A stretch of 64,000 nt of DNA from Polytrichum commune (taxonomy: Eukaryota; Streptophyta; Polytrichopsida; Polytrichales; Polytrichaceae): the NCBI GenBank assembly GCA_950295325.1, contig OX485806.1, forward strand, positions 21,762,001 through 21,826,000, read 5' to 3'. The notes below the pieces were generated by a model. That model was not told the DNA's origin. It saw only the letters and a list, made by a program, of their open reading frames with translations, and made no database searches. The translations under genes were made by a program, and so were the position numbers. Below, one piece after another: positions 1 to 11,094 of this stretch. Numbering within the stretch: the stretch's first letter is position 1; each line of letters opens with the position of its first letter.

Positions 1-2040
1 GGCCCAATTCTCGATTGAAGGGGTCGTTTGATTTCAAAAAACAATCAATCATCCTCTACAAACTTGATGGGAACTTCACCAAGTTGCTACGAATTGCAAA
101 CCAAAGCATCAAAAGGTTGGCTGTCAAAGTATTGACTTAGCTTTCAAGTGATGTGAATAGGGCATAGTCTATGAGGATTAGTGATCGATCTCCATCATAT
201 AATTTGTAATTGTCACATGGTCCATGTATGAATTAAAATATTTCTTTGAGCCTTTAAGACTTTGAAATTGTGTCCAAGTATTATTTTCATATTTTTATTA
301 GTAAATAAAATGAAATCTAACATGTCCATATGTATATAGCTTTTCACATGAACATTTCCAAAACATTCTTTTACATCTTCATCCATATTCGGGGCTTTAT
401 TTATAGGTATCTCATATGTGCATATGAATTATAAGTGATTTTGTTTTAAAAAAAAATCCTTCTATCTTCTTGTTTGTAGAATGACTCCTATAGTTGTTAG
501 TCCCGGGGGGTAGACTCTTCATTGGAAACCTAAATGACGTGCGTGGGTCATGGTGAAATTAAACCCCATATGCATGAGAACTTCAGAGAGAAAAAACAAT
601 TGTATACGTACTAACTACAATCTAGAAAACGGACTCATGTATTTATACTAAGTGTTTCAGTTTAATATGATAATTGCCTCCACTACATATAGACCATGAA
701 TTTGTATATGCCTTTACTACATGTGAAATCCACTTTCACTTTCCAATGAGAAGATCATTGAACATATTTTCATTCATTAACATGTAACTCGACGCTTACA
801 TCAAACAAACAAAGACAAAAGCATAATAACTTAGTCACAATATGGAGAGCAAAACTCAATGAAGCCCATGAGCACTCCCAAGCACATCCAATTTGTAAAA
901 ACCTAAAACCCAAAGTGCAAACCCAAAATGTACAAGGTTGTCATTAAGGACTATTACCATAAGACAATAGTGGATGATGACATGAATTAAATGAAACGAA
1001 CAATCTATTTTCAAGTTTTAATGTAAAGCTTAGGGCCCCCTTTTGTACATCTACCTTCATTACAAATTTCTTAATAGCCTTTTTGAATGTACACACTAGA
1101 AAAATATAATACCTCTCCCTTATGTATACTATGTATGCTAATGTCTCAATTTATACCCCTTCTTACACTCACATTAGGTTGTATGTACTATGAAAAATCC
1201 ACCCCCTAGGTTTTTAGTCCCTTGAATAATGCCTTCATGTGTAATATGATGTATGTATGTAGAATTCAATAGACATCAAACATATATTCAATTTTAAAAA
1301 TTCATAATGATTAATGATTAACCAATAATGCACTAACGTCACATCTCAAAATCATATCATAGTGATGCTAGATAGTCCTTTTGATTCCTTAACACGTGAT
1401 GTGGAAACCGGGATGACTCCACCAAGTAAAACAAAGAAAACGAAAGGACAACCAAACATTGTCACATCAACTATATTGTTTTTTAATGTTTTGTGTTGGG
1501 GATATTCTACCCCATAAACTACATGAATATTATATATTCTCATTACTTACCAAGTTTTTTATCCTTTAAAATTCTATGTCATAATCTACAATGGTTTTTT
1601 GCAATAAGTTTGCCTTTGTCATTACATTGCTTCTTACCCATGCAGATTACCTTGGGTCAAATCATATCACAATTGTTTTTAGCTTTGTTTAGTCATTTGT
1701 ATAACAACGAAAGCGAAATATATATTGTGTTCATCTTGTGTTTTGTTACTGTGGAAAGGAATATTCCAAATAGAGTCTAATATTAATAATTAGCACATGG
1801 AAACCTAATTGCACATATCCATGTACATAAATTGATAACATTTTGGGATACCTCAATCACGCATGAACCCCATATAATGTTACATTTAAATTCCTTTGGG
1901 AAGGGGCATTACACACTGGCATTGTAGTCATATATCGCATATATCATGTTGCTATATTTCTCGCAAGTTTATGGGTTGCTTGGACCCTTGCTTCATCACT
2001 CCCTTTCTTTAATGAACAAAAACTACCTTTGTTTCCTTAT
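1..2040. other. AT-rich intergenic DNA, no gene seen
   Basis: This stretch is AT-rich with no open frame that looks like a known protein. The short open frames have amino-acid compositions typical of random AT-rich DNA. No structural RNA or clear transposon end was recognised. Confidence 0.6.
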
Positions 2041-2223
2041 AACAATCATCAATGTATGACGATCCTAGATTTGCAATCCAAAATGAAGAGACATGCTACA
2101 TTTCAAAAGATCCTAACCACTTTACAAACGATGTCCGTTTAAAACTCACATACCTAACAAAAATATTCTCCACGAAGACTTGTTGTACAAACCTCATGCA
2201 ATTTTACATCCTGATACTCTTCT

Positions 2224-2577
2224 GGAGGTCACACACCTGTTTGAAAATGCCGGTTATGAAATGGAGTTTGGTAAGCCAAGGTAAAAGAATGTTTGGCCTT
2301 GACGTGTGTTTAACTTCGAGGAGCTTGGTTTTGACATTGGTCCCCTTTTTTTTCCCTTGGATTAAAACCATCTGTTTCCAACCAAGACAATGGTTTTGAA
2401 AGACTTGAAACCTCCGTTTCCAATCAAAGTTGGAAATATACAATTTTAACCAACAAAAGAGGAATCAACCTTGACACCAAGCTCCTCAAAGGTAGGCACA
2501 TGTCAAGGTAGAAATTCTTTCACCTTGGCTTACCAACCTCTGTTTCAAAACCGGCATTTTCGAACGTGTGTGGCCTC
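2224..2577. repeat. Long imperfect inverted repeat (foldback)
   Basis: The left arm (about 2224-2385) reads back as the reverse complement of the right arm (about 2415-2577), leaving a loop of only about 30 bp. Shared blocks include GTAAGCCAAGGT, GAGGAGCTTGGT and AAAATGCCGGTT, interrupted by small mismatches. A transcript would fold into a hairpin of about 160 bp. It could be a foldback transposon, an inverted duplication of a gene fragment, or a young small-RNA precursor. No target-site duplication was identified, so the class is open. Confidence 0.7.
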
Positions 2578-2689
2578 CCCTTCACTTAGTTTTTGAAATT
2601 TTGCATGCTACTTACTCAATACTTGGTGATTTTTTTGGTGGGAATTCATTCCCCCGGTGATGGTTGTATTCAGATGAGTCCAAGATGAC

Positions 2690-2900
2690 CCTAAACTACT
2701 AGATGACAATGGAGAGGTACCCAAATCCAAGCAGAGAGGTTGGCGGTTCGAATCCTGGCTGCGAAATCTTCTCTTTACTAGACAAGAAAACCAAGAACCC
2801 ACCCACTGCAAGGCAGGCAGTAAAACCCACCCTGCACCAAGAAGATCCTTGAGCAGGGTAGGACCAACAGAGTCAATTTCATGTCGGATTGCCCAACGTT
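2690..2900 (+). repeat. Possible tRNA-derived SINE fragment
   Basis: GGTTCGAATCC at 2745-2755 is a perfect RNA polymerase III B-box. It is followed by about 140 bp of non-tRNA sequence and then an ATTTTATTTT-rich tail near 2905-2930. A convincing A-box at the right spacing was not found, and the cloverleaf arms do not pair, so a functional tRNA gene is unlikely. A truncated SINE is the best guess. Confidence 0.3.
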
Positions 2901-2929
2901 GTAAATTATTTTATTTTATTTTATTTATA

Positions 2930-5200
2930 ATATTATGACAAGTTACTACTTCCATGACCTTTCTTTTATGAACTTGGAGATGGACAACCCACTTCCAGGG
3001 AGCGGATTACTTACTTCCTTAACTAACATACTTGTGTTGGGAAGTTGGAGACGGGGTGCAAGTCTTTGTCATTATGTCAAGATGAAGCTGGTGAGCCTAG
3101 TTTTTAAATACCATAATAAAGCTCAGTTACAAGTTAAAGCCTCCGTAGAAATGTACCTATGAGTAAATAAATAGGTACATGAATTGGCACCGGTCAACCT
3201 CGAGAATTCAAAGGAAACTTTATTCGACCCGAAAGCTAGCTCATGATGCATGTAATCATTTGAAAATAGCCCTGTAGAATTGGCTAAGATTATTGGAGCT
3301 AGAGAGAGAGAAAAAGAGAGAGAGAGAGAGGAGGGGCCAATGCGGCTTTCCTCCCAAGGCACCGACGCCTTCTAGATGAAGCGATAACACTTGGTTGCAT
3401 GGAAGAGTCCGAGGAGCAAGGGGAAAATAATAATAATAACAATAATAATTAGTTGTTATTGATATGTGCAATTCGCTAGACCCGGGCACACCTAGGATGG
3501 ACGACCCCCCGCTTGCTTGGTTTGCGGTGTAATCAAAAACCGCTCCGGAAGACGGATTCTCGATCATGCCTTTTGGAAGTTCAAGGATAGTTAGCTCAAG
3601 CCGTGGTCACGATGTGTCTTGAACTAATTGTGTTCCCCCAACTTGACATAAGCCGATCGAGGGCGCTCACACCGTCGCTTTTAATAAGCGTTGAGCATAG
3701 ACCTCATCGCTTCATTCAAAAAGTTGAGTTGATTCTCGTTCGCAATCGAAAAGGGGTTCCGATGCACCCAACCATGTCATGTTTGTGTTCCCTAAGCAAA
3801 AGTTACGAGAGTTCAAAGTCACATTGATGGATGGTCAACAGTTCAACAGAGGAACCTGATGTTAAGGTACTGCACACTCAATACGTACTCATCGTGCAAG
3901 ATTTCAGGGTCTTGGTTTTTAGGTGGGGTGTCGGTTCAACTAGTTCGTACATCTATATTAGTATATTTTGCATTTGGCAACAATTACATAAATCAAGTAT
4001 TATTTAACAACATATTTTACGTCTCGGGAGGAAGGAACGTTTTTTGCACTCTTCTCGCTGAAGGTGACGAGGGCCCGTCTACCTACCAAATAAGGTCAAG
4101 AGCAATCGGAATCTACGCAACAACATGGGATCTATATATGAGCGACGAGCGCACAAACATACACTTGTTTCCGGCACGCATGATTGCTACTAGGTACACA
4201 AGAACTTTGAAGAATCGAAGCACTTTCTTCGCAAAGGTGGATGGACGGACTCAATGGGATGCATGCTAGCTAGGTTCGACGTCGAATACAATCTATCTCC
4301 AACACCCACTCCCCTCTTGAAAGCAAGACACCGAATCCTTGAACATATCGCACACTCAATAATGGGCACCCACAAAATTCGCATGCCATCAAAAGCCCGC
4401 CCCGAAACTTCGTTCGCGGTGCATGGAATCGAAGCATGTACTTGCAAGCAAGTAAGTGTAATGGGGTTTGTGCTCTTGCTTGGATACCTTGACCGTTGGA
4501 TATGGATGGGCACTGTGGAGAGAGAGTGTGTACTTGCAACCAGCAATAGATCCCCCCCCAACTATATATATAACTCATGTACACAGTCAGGTAACTAGGT
4601 AGCTAGATTGCTGCTTTAAAATCGCAAATCCTGGCAGTTTGGATCTGTACATTTAGAAGGAAATAAAGGGAAGGGTCGGGTCGGGTCTCTCACGTAATGA
4701 ATGCTCGCCTCCAGAACCTGTCAATATTGAAGCGTCATTTTATATATGAAAGCCAAGCCGGCCACCTGACGTCAAGGTCGTAATTCACCTGCAATTCTTT
4801 TTACACAAGACACGGGACTTGGACCAGCTTGCTTGCTTTGTGCATTCCACAAACCCAACGTCAACCATTTGAATCCCGTTGTGGTTCGAATTCGGGGTAA
4901 CTTATAAGGAACACAACAGAGTCCAGTCCAGTCCAGTCCAGGGCGTTTCTGTACAGAAAACGGATCATTTCCTAGCTTGTATTTTCAAATTTTTTTTACC
5001 CGGAAGTGGTGGGCCTAGAGTGTGCAAATCTTATCGGTTGATATTCCCCATTTCCTATTGTATTTAGGTAATTAGTCGATATTTTTATTCTTTAATTTAT
5101 CCAGTTTCCTAAATGTCTAAAGTGGGGCCGGTTTTGTATTTTGGTGGTGGATGTTTATTCCGTCCCCATTTTTTTCCCCTGTAAGTTTCATTGTCATACA
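2930..5200. other. Intergenic DNA with microsatellites, no gene recognised
   Basis: There is an AG-rich microsatellite at about 3301-3332, an AAT-type run at 3427-3450 and a short GTCCA tandem at 4920-4941. Open frames of 100-136 codons occur on both strands between 3.6 and 4.6 kb, but they overlap each other in opposite orientation and none has a recognisable domain. I do not call them genes. Confidence 0.5.
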
Positions 5201-5453
5201 TTCCTTTTTTTTCTTTTTTTTCTTTTTTTTTGGGTCTAAATAGTATCCTGAGTAGGAGTTGAACCTAGCAAAGTCCCTACCATCTTAGGACCAAGGACAT
5301 AGCCTTCAGAAAATACAAGATCCACAAAGCGTCCAAGTATTTTTTGGAGGTTGGTTAGTACTGAAAGTCATGAAATTTGTGTACCACTGCCGATAGTATC
5401 AACTATCCCAAACGAACAAGACACATCACTCACACTCGGTGTATTAGGAGAAT

Positions 5454-5690
5454 TCAAATAAGAAGAGGGATTAACATACAAAAACGGTACTTACTATCAT
5501 TCTTCCAAAGTGGGACAACGTCATTCATAATGTCATCTATCCCCTCATTTGGCCCTTCCAAGGCAATTCGTAGCATTGCCTCGAGATTCTTATTGCCCAA
5601 TATGTTTCTAACTCTAGTCTTGATCAAATTTTGCACACTAAAAGCATGCTTACATATCGTTGTAGAAACACATTGTACATGAAACACTAT
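5454..5690 (-). pseudogene. hAT-type transposase C-terminal fragment
   Basis: An open stretch of 77 codons carries a segment resembling the C-terminal dimerisation region of ZNF862/DUF4371-type hAT transposases: a cysteine-lysine-histidine start, then AFSVQNLIKTRVRN and a following LEAMLRIALEGP. Active relatives have the pattern ERGFSxxNLIKTxxRN. Only this end is present; no catalytic or BED-finger part was found nearby. It is a relic, separate from the larger remnant at 39.1-40.8 kb. Confidence 0.6.
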
Positions 5691-5699
5691 ATTCGGTAT

Positions 5700-6070
5700 T
5701 TGGAGACTTTTTGTTGATTATGAGACTATATAAGGATGCACCTTTCAAAATTGGACCAGTAATGACGACTAAAAATCCCATATGTATAATGGTATGCTAC
5801 TATTATTATACATAAAGGCATGGAAGTGAACAAAAATGTGAGGCATACATGAAAATAGTTGCGTATGAAATCACAACTCGTTATGAATGGAAGGGAAGGT
5901 GCGAAGAATGAATGGAAGTTGAATGAATTAATTGGGATTGAAATACAATTATAATGGAAATACCATCAATGTCTTGAGTAACTTGGAATGGCATAGAAAG
6001 TAAGCACTTAAATATGTTCTACACCTAAGCCCATTTAGGGAGTCCGTCCCACTAGTACGCTTCTAGACGT
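5700..6070. other. Intergenic spacer, nothing recognised
   Basis: AT-rich DNA between the hAT fragment and the GC-rich block. No coding or structural signal was seen. Confidence 0.5.
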
Positions 6071-6079
6071 CACACTAGT

Positions 6080-7064
6080 CCGACCCACTATTTTTTTTGG
6101 CGGCTAAGCCCTTTTTTTTGGCGGCCTCCATGGCTCTAAAAATCTCAGGCCCACGACTGTATCCTTGTGTGTTGCCTGGACAGGAATATGTGTCGTTCTT
6201 GCATGTTTCAGGACGCGCTCCCGAATTGTAAGAGGTGGTATTATAAGTAGAATGCGAGGGTGTTTGCGAAAGGGAACGTCTTGCGCTTCTCCGGAGGGCC
6301 AGACAACGATCGGACTCGGAAGATGCGGCCTTGAGGGCGTGCCTATCCAAGGAGGACGTGGAGGAGGGCCGGGCACCAAGCGAGCGGGTAACCACCTGCG
6401 AAACAACGTCATAGGAAGATAAGAATAGGAATGGAGTGGGGAAAATAATGAGGGCGGTTTGGGATGGGCGCTCGTAAAGAGAACGGCACGCAAACGGAAG
6501 ACAAGGGAAGCAAAAGCGGGAAAGGGGTTTAGGGTTGAGGAGGGCACCTTGGCTTTGGGGGTGTCCATGCGGGGAACGGTGGGAACAAGGGGGGCGTCGA
6601 CGGGAGCATCCGGAGCCGATGGAACTATTGTATTGGTGAGTGGTGGGGGGGAGTCGAGGCGTGGGGGGCTCACGATGGCGGAGGACGTTGCGGGGGGAGG
6701 AACGGAGTCGGCGGGGGAGGTGTGGCAACGGGGGCCTTCCATGTGGAGACGCCGGCTCGGCCCGCGACGAGCGACGGCGTCGTCCTTAGAGGGCGAGAGG
6801 TGCCCCAAACGAACGAGCGTCCGTTTCTCCTTGGAGAGGGGGGAGGGCGACGGGGCGTAGGCGCGGGCGACAAGTGCGGGGGGCGGGCTGTTGACGACGC
6901 CGTCGTCGATGCCGATGTCGCGGGAGTAATCCACGGCCGAGGCCGCGTCCACCGCCGAGAATTGGTAGAGGGATGGCATTTGGAAGTCCGTGACGTCGCG
7001 GGAAGGGGAAGCAGGGGGCGAGAGGGGACGAGAAGGGCCGTCGACCACAGGGGCGTCGCATATG
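6080..7064 (-). CDS. Hypothetical proline/serine-rich protein, partial
   Basis: A long minus-strand open frame lies in a GC-rich block. Its product is rich in proline, serine and alanine, with many SPP and PSP blocks, and looks intrinsically disordered. An upstream in-frame stop is directly followed by a plausible splice acceptor (T-rich run, then CCCATAG) near 7065, so this may be an internal or last exon rather than a complete gene. The last third (below about 6490) has a different composition and may be untranslated. It lies 120 bp downstream of the FCP1-like exon on the same strand and could be a 3' exon of that locus or a separate gene. Overlapping open frames on the other strand are as long, so the coding call is weak. 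No domain was recognised. Confidence 0.3.
6807..6826. repeat. Degenerate copy of the ACGAACG palindrome
   Basis: Twenty bases fold back on themselves around the core ACGAACG-AG-CGTCCGT, with one mismatch. It is the outermost member of the palindrome family that is dense between 8 and 30 kb. A single degenerate copy in GC-rich DNA could also be chance. Confidence 0.4.
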
Positions 7065-7183
7065 GGGGCAGACTATGGGCAAGAACAACAACAACAACAA
7101 TCACAACAACAAAAGACATCCAAAAACGAAGCAAGCATTAGTAAATGTGAACCACATGATACAAGCAAAGACATGGAGGCATT

Positions 7184-7951
7184 TCAAATCAATTTATTGA
7201 GTTTGGCGAGCCTCATGATGCTCTTGAATACATTATCGCGGGGGCTTAGCGCCGCATTGCCGAAGGGGTTGGACCTAACAAAAAATGGTATGCTACCGGC
7301 GTGGAGCACGAGCCTTCTAAGGTAGGGGGCTAGCCTATCGACCAAAAATGTGTCTTGCCTATCGCCGGTCCAAGTGTCCGGGAAGATGACGTTGCCCGGG
7401 GGGTTCAAGACGCTCTTGGTGGGGCTGTCGTCGATGAGGACGGTGTTCTCTGGAGTCGGCCACCACCCGTGCGGCGTCCCTTGCAGACGGGGGACGCCTC
7501 GCCAGAGTCTCGAGCGGAGGACCTTGAGGAACTGTTGTCCTCCGCCCCGACCGCCAAACTTGGGCACCGGTTGACCTTTCTCGTCGAGCAGCTCGTCGCA
7601 GTCCTCTTGGCCGAGGACGAGGCAAGGGCTCGGGAGATCGCGGAACAAGAAGTGCACGATGGGCTCGGTGTTCTCCATGACCATGGAGCTCCACACAATG
7701 ACGTGAGCGAACTCGACCACCTCGCGAAGGAAGTCACGCAAGCCGGGACGGGCGCGGACAGCCTTGCGGTTAATGAGGGTGTCGAGCTCACCGTCGTAGT
7801 CCCTTTCGTCGGGGTGACGAAAGGGATGCGTGGGGATCCTTGGGATGTGTTGGGTGTGACACAACACCCCGTTGAGGTCAAAAACGATGAAAGGTTTGTT
7901 CCGGGTGGGAGGTCCACTGGTCGAGGGGTTGCGACCAATCTCCGGGGGGTC
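7184..7951 (-). CDS. FCP1-homology (HAD-type) phosphatase-like protein, 3' exon
   Basis: The frame reads KPFIVFDLNGVLC, then IVWSSMVMENTEPI, then VLIDDSPTKSVLNP, in the order of the FCP1/SCP (NLI-interacting-factor) fold: nucleophile loop, motif II and the acidic motif III. Family members remove phosphate from phosphoserine, classically on the RNA polymerase II tail. Here the second acidic residue of the usual DxD loop is asparagine (DLNG), as in the plant DLNGLL subgroup, so catalysis may be weakened or lost. The exon opens after a likely acceptor (TTCATCACAG) at about 7952 without an in-frame ATG, so at least one upstream exon is missing from my model. It ends with LAKLNKLI and a stop at 7184. 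Codons are GC-rich compared with the flanks. The first exon was not found; degenerate palindromes lie just upstream at 8.08-8.24 kb. Confidence 0.65.
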   Translation of the reverse strand, partial: DPPEIGRNPSTSGPPTRNKPFIVFDLNGVLCHTQHIPRIPTHPFRHPDERDYDGELDTLINRKAVRARPGLRDFLREVVEFAHVIVWSSMVMENTEPIVHFLFRDLPSPCLVLGQEDCDELLDEKGQPVPKFGGRGGGQQFLKVLRSRLWRGVPRLQGTPHGWWPTPENTVLIDDSPTKSVLNPPGNVIFPDTWTGDRQDTFLVDRLAPYLRRLVLHAGSIPFFVRSNPFGNAALSPRDNVFKSIMRLAKLNKLI

Positions 7952-8083
7952 CTGTGATGAACAACTCGACTAGTTTAATTCTATGATCCAATAATGAAAT
8001 TTTGCGTAGAAAATGAAGACGGTGCATTATGGGGAAAGACGAGGAAGTGAAGAGAGTGCAAGGAAAATGTGCTCAAGGGCACA

Positions 8084-8239
8084 TTTGCGAACGAGCGTTC
8101 GTGAATGAAGGCTGCGGGGGCGGTGCGCATCATTTACGAGCGCTCGTTCGTGAGCGCGGCTACACGTACATTTACGAGCGGTCGTTCGCGAATGAGGTGG
8201 ACAGTGGGTCGCAGCCTTTCACGAACGAGCGTTCGCGAA
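8084..8239. repeat. Cluster of four degenerate palindromes
   Basis: Four imperfect copies of the palindrome begin at about 8084, 8133, 8171 and 8217, with arms such as TTTACGAGCG or TTTGCGAACG and centres AG, CT, GT and AG. Spacing is 38-49 bp. The flank from about 8180 to 8330 is similar to 29.93-30.06 kb, so it belongs to the 3' flank of the DGQH gene, cut away from it by the Ty3 insertion. Confidence 0.7.
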
Positions 8240-8338
8240 TGAGGTGGGTATGCAAGAATCAACACAATCTCATCAACATATACAACATACGAGAAGGGGT
8301 CGAGGGCAGAGAATTTGAAGCAATGCGATGCAGATAAC

Positions 8339-10185
8339 TGTGAGCCCAAAAGGGTGCCCACATTTAGTCTTAGACCCTTGAAACGTTAGTTGATGCACTT
8401 TGAAGTAGCATGTTACTTCACAAAAATATAAAAAGAGTGAAATGTTAGTCTTAGAAGTACCATGTTGTAAGAGGCTAGGATGTGAGTTGTTATTGTGTTT
8501 TTACCTTCGGAAGGATTTGAGTGAATGAGGATAGGTAAGGAGAACTTGGATTGAGTAGTTAGTGAGTAGGCTAGTACAAATGGATGGAGACAACCAAAGT
8601 GACTCAAGAGGCAAGTGCATTCGAATTGGGATGAATGGAGGATCACATGGAGCGCACAAGTGGACCACCTCATCATGGCCACTTAATGGGGAAGGCCCAA
8701 GGAAGAATGCAAGGTGGAGGATAAGCAAATTCTCAAAGCACCAATCAAATCACGAGTTAAGCATCGTGGTTTGAATTAAGTGGTGAGCGACGATTTGGGA
8801 AAGTAAGGGGAGAAAGTTATGGCGGCGGAAAGCGAAGGAGGCTAAGTTTGGGTTGAAGCATCCCAAGTTTGGTAAAGTGTGGTAGGTAGAAAGCCAAGGC
8901 TAGTTAAATGTTCGAATTAGGATCCTTGTTGATCATTTGAAGGAGGAAGGCTTAGAAGATAGGATTGGCGCCTACTAAGTAGGAGGAAATCTCAAGGGCT
9001 TATCGTGAGCCTTGAGGGTGCTCACCCCCTCAAGCTTACTATATAATCCCTCATTCTTCCCTCACTCATCCTCTCTTTCCTTTGTGCTCCAAGGCACCCC
9101 ACGAGTTATAAGTGTGGGTGTGGGAAGCCATATTGGAGCACATGTGTGTGCTTAGTTTTTAGTTTGAGAGCCAAGGCTTGTTAGCCTTGAAGAGGGCTTG
9201 ACCTCTTGGTAGAATTAGTGTTGACGTGAAGGATTTTAAAGTTAATTCATGATTCCAATTTGTGGTACTTAAAGTTCATGTTTTGAATACACGTGGTTGC
9301 AAGTTCCATGTTTAAGAGTTGAGCACTTGATGTTGTGATGAGTGCAAAAATATACTTGTGTGGATTAGTTAGTCTTAGTGAAGTTAGGAAATTATCTCTC
9401 CCCCTCTCCTCTCTAGGATTTTAGGATTTTAGGATTAGAGAAGAATTGTGTGATTAGAATGGGGTTGTTAGTAGAATTAGGGAAATTAGGTAGGAAGATT
9501 AGTTAAGGGCTTGAATAATTAGTGAGGTAGTTGGGGATTACAACTACAAAGTTGTGGGTTCATGAAGGAGCTGGGTTTATGAAGGAGCTGGGTTTGTTTA
9601 GTTAGAAAGTAAAGAGCTGGGTTTATGAAGGACCTGGGTTTGTTTAGTTAGAAGCTAAGAAGCTGGGTTTATGAAGGAGCTGGGTTTATGAAGGAGCTAG
9701 GTTTATGTAATTAGAAAGTAAAGAGATGGGTTCATGAAAGAGCTTAGTAGATAGCCTACCTAATTAGCTCATAGACAAGTAGTTAGTTACATTATGCTAG
9801 TTAGTGTTATGTGTGGCTTTCACAAGTAAATGTATTTGAGATTGACTATAGAGAATAGTGTTTTTTTTTAACACTTGCATCCTCTCTTTAAAAAATAAAC
9901 CACGTGCACAACTTAATGGAGAATGTGGAGCACTCTCGCGATGGCAAGACAAAGGAAGCAAAGACCAAAGGTGCGAGGGAGAGATTGACATAAGTCACAT
10001 AAGTATTTCTTAATACTTAAAGGCTTATGTACGGTATGGAGACACCAATTAAAACCAAGACCACTTGAAGGGTGAACCTTGCACTATGGACTCATCCAAG
10101 TCCAAATCCAATACCGCGGAGGAATGTGAGCCCAAACCCACTACTCGGACTACGGACGCTTAAGGGTGGGGGGTTTGGCCTCACA
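8339..10185 (+). repeat. 5' LTR of the Ty3/gypsy element
   Basis: 1847 bp, TG...CA ends, with a TATA-like CTATATAATCC near 9040. Near 9550-9740 it contains about seven copies of a short AGCTGGGTTTATGAAGG-type repeat. The same arrangement recurs 9056 bp downstream without any length change. Confidence 0.95.
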
Positions 10186-11094
10186 TAATTGGTGCGTCTG
10201 CCGGGAGCGAAGCGGAAGGTAGTTACAAGACTTGGAGGCGACTAGGAGACTTGGAGGCAACTAGGAAAAATTGGAGACACAAACTTGAGAGAAGGGAAGG
10301 AGCACCCGAAACTTGGTAAGTATTCTCTCTTTGGGTTACATTTGAATTCATTGTATTTCAACTATTCCTTGGAATGAATTGCATTGTCAATTACGCAAAT
10401 TCATTTTTGAGGAAGGAGCGCGGCGAAGGTACGTCCTCAACCTTTTTGTGGATTTGCTAAGAATTTAAAAGGAACCTATAACCGAGTAGCTCATTAAAAC
10501 ATTAGAGGGTAAATTCACCTTAGGACATTGAACTTTGACACTCACCTCGGGGTGAGTCTCAAAGTTTTGGGAGTTGTCATTTCATGCTCTAGATTAAATT
10601 AATATTTCACAAAGTTTATGGTGTTGTTACATTGAGTCACGATTGAGGGGAGTGCTAACTCACAGGGGGATGCGATTGCTCAAGGTATGTTTATTTCTTC
10701 AAAGTGAACTCATTAACTAATTAAGGAATGCCTTTTGTACTCGTGATTGTTGTTATCCGTTGTAGAGGGTAATTCCCGAATTGTGGATGGTGTGAGAAGT
10801 TGAAGGGTGAAGCCTCGACTTTTAACATAATCTACTCGGAAGGTCACCCCCTCACAATCGGTATTGTGGTGAGTGTTAATTTGCGGGAAGGTGCGGAGGT
10901 GATGCTCCGACTTAACCAAAAAATTAACATGAACATGCCTATCCCCTATTGGGATTCTTTCACCTAAGTGGGCTTGCAGGTTCTTTTCCTCACCTCCTAA
11001 AAAAATTATAACCACACCAAGACAAGTGAAAATATTAAGAGGGGAATTGCTAGGATTATGTGTGGTCAAGTGAGGGTCGATCGATTCTTATGGA
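10186..11094 (+). other. Leader of the Ty3/gypsy element with primer-binding site
   Basis: A few bases after the LTR comes TGGTGCGTCTGCCGGGA (about 10190-10206), placed and composed like a tRNA 3'-end primer-binding site; I did not assign the tRNA. The rest is about 890 bp of untranslated leader before the gag start. Confidence 0.7.

Noticed and set aside
5200-5330. A SINE on the minus strand
   Set aside because: AGGTTCAACTCCT on the reverse strand resembles a B-box and poly-T follows on the plus strand, but no A-box was found and no target duplication could be seen. Too weak to list.
6459-7141. Plus-strand open frames in the GC-rich block
   Set aside because: They are glycine/arginine-rich mirror frames of the minus-strand proline-rich frame; GC-rich DNA has few stops in any frame.
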